NCBI GenBank assembly: GCA_016931365.1
Contig: JAFGEY010000172.1
Span: 1-6,734, forward strand
DNA length: 6,734 nt
Direction: 5' to 3'
From: Anaerolineae bacterium
Lineage (GTDB): Bacteria; Chloroflexota; Anaerolineae; JAFGEY01
Shown here piece after piece: positions 4,611 to 6,734 of the stretch. The position numbers and the translations under genes were made by a program. Position 1 is the stretch's first letter. Every line of letters begins with the position of its first letter. Under the pieces are notes generated by a model. The model was not told where the DNA came from. It saw only the letters and a program-made list of their open reading frames with translations, and ran no database searches.

Positions 4611-6317
4611 TCAATGCCATTCAAAGCGCCGGATTTCACTCAATGGACTGAGCATGCTCTGCGTGGTTTGTCCATCCCGGCTGCGGACGACGCTGACGTG
4701 CCACTGAAAGCGCCATTCTGTCGCGCCCGCATCCGGATGCCACTCGGCGGGCACGCGCCACGATGTCGCGCGTGTGTACATGGTCGCTTCGACGGGGTGA
4801 TCGCCTGCTCGCTCGCCTAGGTAACGCAGGTATACAGCATACCACTCATCCTGTTTGAGCACGCCGATCGAGGCCCACTGCAAGACGACGGCTTGATCCG
4901 CGCCGCTAAAGCGGGCGTCTTGTGTCGGATAGGTCAGGTTGGGCGCGGGGTAGCGCGGCCCTGGTGTCGACGTGGGAATGAGAGTGACCGTCGGCATGGG
5001 CGTGGCGGTGGGGTTCAGTGGGATGATGATGCGATCCCCGGCTGTGATCTGCTCGTCTGCGCTCATTCCGTTGGCTGTGCGGATGCGTTCCTCACTGACG
5101 TCATAGCGGCGGGCCAAATCGCTCAATTTTTCGCCGGCCTGGACGACGTGCAAGGCCTGCGATGGTGGCAGCAGCGTCCCGGACGACGTCGGATCGAGCG
5201 GGATGATCATCTCGTCGCCGGGGTGGACATAGCTCATCGTGGTCAGCCCGTTGGCCTGACTCAATGCGTTGACCGTAACCCCATACAGCCGCGCGATGCC
5301 GTACAACGTTTGGCCGGGCTGTACGATATGAATGATCGGTGTAGCCGTTGGCAGCGGCGTGGGCGTCGCGGTGGCAGTTGGTGTGTGGGTTGGCGTTGGC
5401 GTGACTGTTGGCGTGCGGGTCGGCGTGGCAGTGCGGGTCGGCGTGGCGGTGTTGTCGCGCTGTACGGCGATGGCCTTGCGGGTCGGCGTGGCGTTGAGTG
5501 TATCCGGTTGGGCGATCAATACTGTAAGCTTGGGCAGGTATATCCGTCCGGCGATGGCAAGGCCCAGGATGGCGATCACTGTGATCCACACCCAGGCTTT
5601 TTGGTACCACGGTTTGAGTACCACTGTCGGCGCGATCGCGCACTCGGATTCAGTTTGTTCCTTGACAAAAGTCGCGCCGCAGATCGTGCATTGTTTGGCT
5701 TGAGGCAGGGCGACTGCGCCGCAGCACGAGCAGACCCACTGCTCTTCCTGCTCAACGATCCGGGCGACCAGGTGCTCTCGTGGTTCGGCAGTTTCAGGTT
5801 CGTCAGGTAGAGTGTCAGGTTGATCCTGGACGGCTCGATCCTGGACGGCTCCGTCGAGCACGGCGCGCTTGATATCCAGCCCGCACATCGGGCAGATTTC
5901 GATATGTTCGTCGATGCGCGCGCCGCAGATGGGACATTCGCGCCGGACGTGATGACGTTCGGCGGGCCAAGTTCCCTCAACGGCAGGCAAAATCAGCTCG
6001 TTCGATGCCTTGTGCGCCCGCCGTTTGAGGGGATTTTCGCACGTTGAGCAGATTTTGGCCGTGCGCGACACCGGCGCGCCACAATGGGGACAGACCAGAT
6101 CGGCAGATGAAGCGATGCTATGTCGACGCTTTAGGTGGGGCAAGCGGAGGTTGATCTGCCGTTGCTTGCGCGTTGGCAGGCTTGCGCCACACATAAAGCA
6201 AGTACGCGCCGACACACTGACTTTTGCGCCGCATTCGGGGCAGTGGCGGCGGCCGATCTTGATCGTTGCTAGTTTCCCGCTCAGATATGAACGGATGCGT
6301 TCAAACCACGCTGACAA
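4611..6317 (-). CDS. Four-zinc-ribbon, single-TM, double-LysM envelope protein
   Basis: A 568-aa modular protein of unknown role, probably spanning the membrane with the N-terminus in the cytoplasm. Four zinc ribbons share the exact pattern CxxC-x10-CxxC: C26/C29-C40/C43, C76/C79-C90/C93, C128/C131-C142/C145 and C196/C199-C210/C213. One membrane helix follows (about 239-261), then a Thr/Pro-rich spacer (278-327), LysM 1 (329-373), a short linker, LysM 2 (389-434), another Thr/Pro linker, and a C-terminal beta-rich domain (about 457-568) that I cannot name. LysM normally binds peptidoglycan or other N-acetylglucosamine polymers, so the outer part probably anchors to the wall. No catalytic domain is seen. 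The start is a TTG, chosen because AAGGAG (6328-6323) stands 5 nt before it and no nearby ATG/GTG is in frame. It starts 9 bp after the stop of the HD hydrolase gene, so the two are probably cotranscribed. Confidence 0.88.
   Translation of the reverse strand: MSAWFERIRSYLSGKLATIKIGRRHCPECGAKVSVSARTCFMCGASLPTRKQRQINLRLPHLKRRHSIASSADLVCPHCGAPVSRTAKICSTCENPLKRRAHKASNELILPAVEGTWPAERHHVRRECPICGARIDEHIEICPMCGLDIKRAVLDGAVQDRAVQDQPDTLPDEPETAEPREHLVARIVEQEEQWVCSCCGAVALPQAKQCTICGATFVKEQTESECAIAPTVVLKPWYQKAWVWITVIAILGLAIAGRIYLPKLTVLIAQPDTLNATPTRKAIAVQRDNTATPTRTATPTRTPTVTPTPTHTPTATATPTPLPTATPIIHIVQPGQTLYGIARLYGVTVNALSQANGLTTMSYVHPGDEMIIPLDPTSSGTLLPPSQALHVVQAGEKLSDLARRYDVSEERIRTANGMSADEQITAGDRIIIPLNPTATPMPTVTLIPTSTPGPRYPAPNLTYPTQDARFSGADQAVVLQWASIGVLKQDEWYAVYLRYLGERAGDHPVEATMYTRATSWRVPAEWHPDAGATEWRFQWHVSVVRSRDGQTTQSMLSPLSEIRRFEWH
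5413..5448 (-). repeat. 18-bp tandem repeat encoding TATPTR twice
   Basis: Two adjacent 18-bp units (5413-5430 and 5431-5448) differ at one base. A third partial copy, TGCGGGTCGGCGTGGC, lies at 5477-5492. They encode part of the Thr/Pro linker of the zinc-ribbon/LysM protein, on the minus strand. Such simple linker DNA can expand or contract without shifting the frame. Confidence 0.8.
5822..5851 (-). repeat. Perfect 15-bp tandem duplication (AVQDR twice)
   Basis: The 15-bp unit GATCCTGGACGGCTC occurs twice head to tail (5822-5836 and 5837-5851) with no mismatch. In the minus-strand gene it adds an in-frame pentapeptide, giving GAVQDRAVQDQ in the charged linker between the third and fourth zinc ribbons. 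Perfect identity suggests a recent slippage duplication. Confidence 0.85.
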
Positions 6318-6326
6318 AAATACTCC

Positions 6327-6734
6327 TTATCCGGCCAACCGGCCATCAATTTCCAGATCGGCGGCGATGCCCTGGAGCGCCTGGAGCACGATGTTGATGT
6401 GCGTACCGAGATCGACGCCCAGCGCGGCCGCACCTTCTTCGACATCCTGGCGGTTGACGCCAGCGGCGAATGCTTTGTCTTTCCACTTGCTTTTCACCGA
6501 CTTGAGGGCCACATCGCCGATGTTTTTGCTGGGGCGCACCAGCGCCACGGCGATGATCAGCCCGGTCAGCTCGTCGACGGCAAAAAGGGCCTTGCGCAGC
6601 AAGGTGTCGCGCGGTGTGTCTGGCACATAGCTGGCGTGTGAGAGTAAGTCTTGCACCAGTTCTTCCGGCCAGCCGCGCTCGCGCAAGATGCGCGCCCCGG
6701 CATAGACGTGCCATTGATCGCGCGGCAGGTCGCC
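6327..6734 (-). CDS. HDIG/HD-superfamily hydrolase, N-terminus beyond window
   Basis: The last 135 residues of a predicted metal-dependent phosphohydrolase of the COG2316-like HD group. The reading frame is open to the window edge (it begins GDLPRDQWHVYAGARIL), so the start is outside; the TTG at 6686 is not a start because family-like sequence continues upstream. Visible family features are the H-x3-G-x2-IL stretch at the edge, LLSHA, AVDELTGLI, ALVRPSK, the SVKSKWKDKAFAAGVNR block and a C-terminal LGVDLGTHI segment. The HD dyad that coordinates metal lies upstream of the window and cannot be checked. The substrate is unknown for this group. The stop TAA overlaps the ribosome binding site of the next gene, 9 bp upstream of its TTG start, which implies one transcript, although no functional link with the LysM protein is evident. 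Confidence 0.85.
   Translation of the reverse strand, partial: GDLPRDQWHVYAGARILRERGWPEELVQDLLSHASYVPDTPRDTLLRKALFAVDELTGLIIAVALVRPSKNIGDVALKSVKSKWKDKAFAAGVNRQDVEEGAAALGVDLGTHINIVLQALQGIAADLEIDGRLAG

Noticed and set aside
4439..4639. 66-codon minus-strand open frame across the LysM stop and the gap
   Set aside because: It overlaps the end of the LysM gene, runs through the stem-loop, and its composition is not protein-like.
5330..5495. Repetitive stretch considered as a CRISPR array or satellite
   Set aside because: There are no unique spacers of constant length. The repeats encode the Thr/Pro linker in frame.
4893..5810. Plus-strand open frame of about 305 codons opposite the zinc-ribbon/LysM gene
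   Set aside because: Its composition is Gly/Arg/Val-rich and mirrors the Thr/Pro linker. The minus-strand protein has well-formed LysM domains and zinc ribbons.

Overview
The window looks like a chromosomal segment of a Chloroflexota-type bacterium (Anaerolineae/Chloroflexia grade). This is inference. It rests on the moderately high GC, the Thr/Pro 'TATPT' linker in a zinc-ribbon/LysM envelope protein, a degenerate CCACAGAGG-type palindrome, and the family mix. Every supported gene lies on the minus strand, so transcription runs from the right end (6734) to the left end (1).

Layout in order of transcription. (1) 6734-6327: the C-terminal part of an HDIG-type HD-superfamily hydrolase, cut by the window edge. 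(2) 6317-4611: a 568-aa membrane protein with four zinc ribbons, one membrane helix, a Thr/Pro linker, two LysM domains and a C-terminal domain. It has a TTG start 9 bp after the previous stop. (3) 4610-4435: a 176-bp gap with a stem-loop. (4) 4434-3229 and 3232-2558: a HisKA_3 sensor kinase and a NarL/FixJ response regulator overlapping by ATGA. (5) 2557-2416: a regulatory gap with a 16-bp perfect palindrome and a third matching half-site. (6) 2415-2003: a broken DUF362 gene. It has a complete Tat/lipoprotein signal, then a stop, then only the DUF362 C-terminus in another frame. (7) 1985-1359: a CcdA/DsbD- or TauE/SafE-like membrane protein with a cysteine in each half. (8) 1362-196: a NapH/NosR-like polytopic membrane protein with two ferredoxin-type [4Fe-4S] motifs, overlapping the previous gene by ATGA. 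(9) 195-1: non-coding, with a long imperfect palindrome.

Working model: the kinase/regulator pair senses an envelope or redox signal, and the regulator acts at the palindromic operator immediately downstream of its own gene. This would control an operon for a membrane redox module: an exported DUF362 lipoprotein (now broken), a transmembrane thiol or metal transporter-like protein, and a membrane iron-sulfur protein. The strongest observations are the operator architecture, the internally deleted DUF362 gene heading an otherwise intact operon, and the pairing of a CcdA-like protein with a NapH-like protein.
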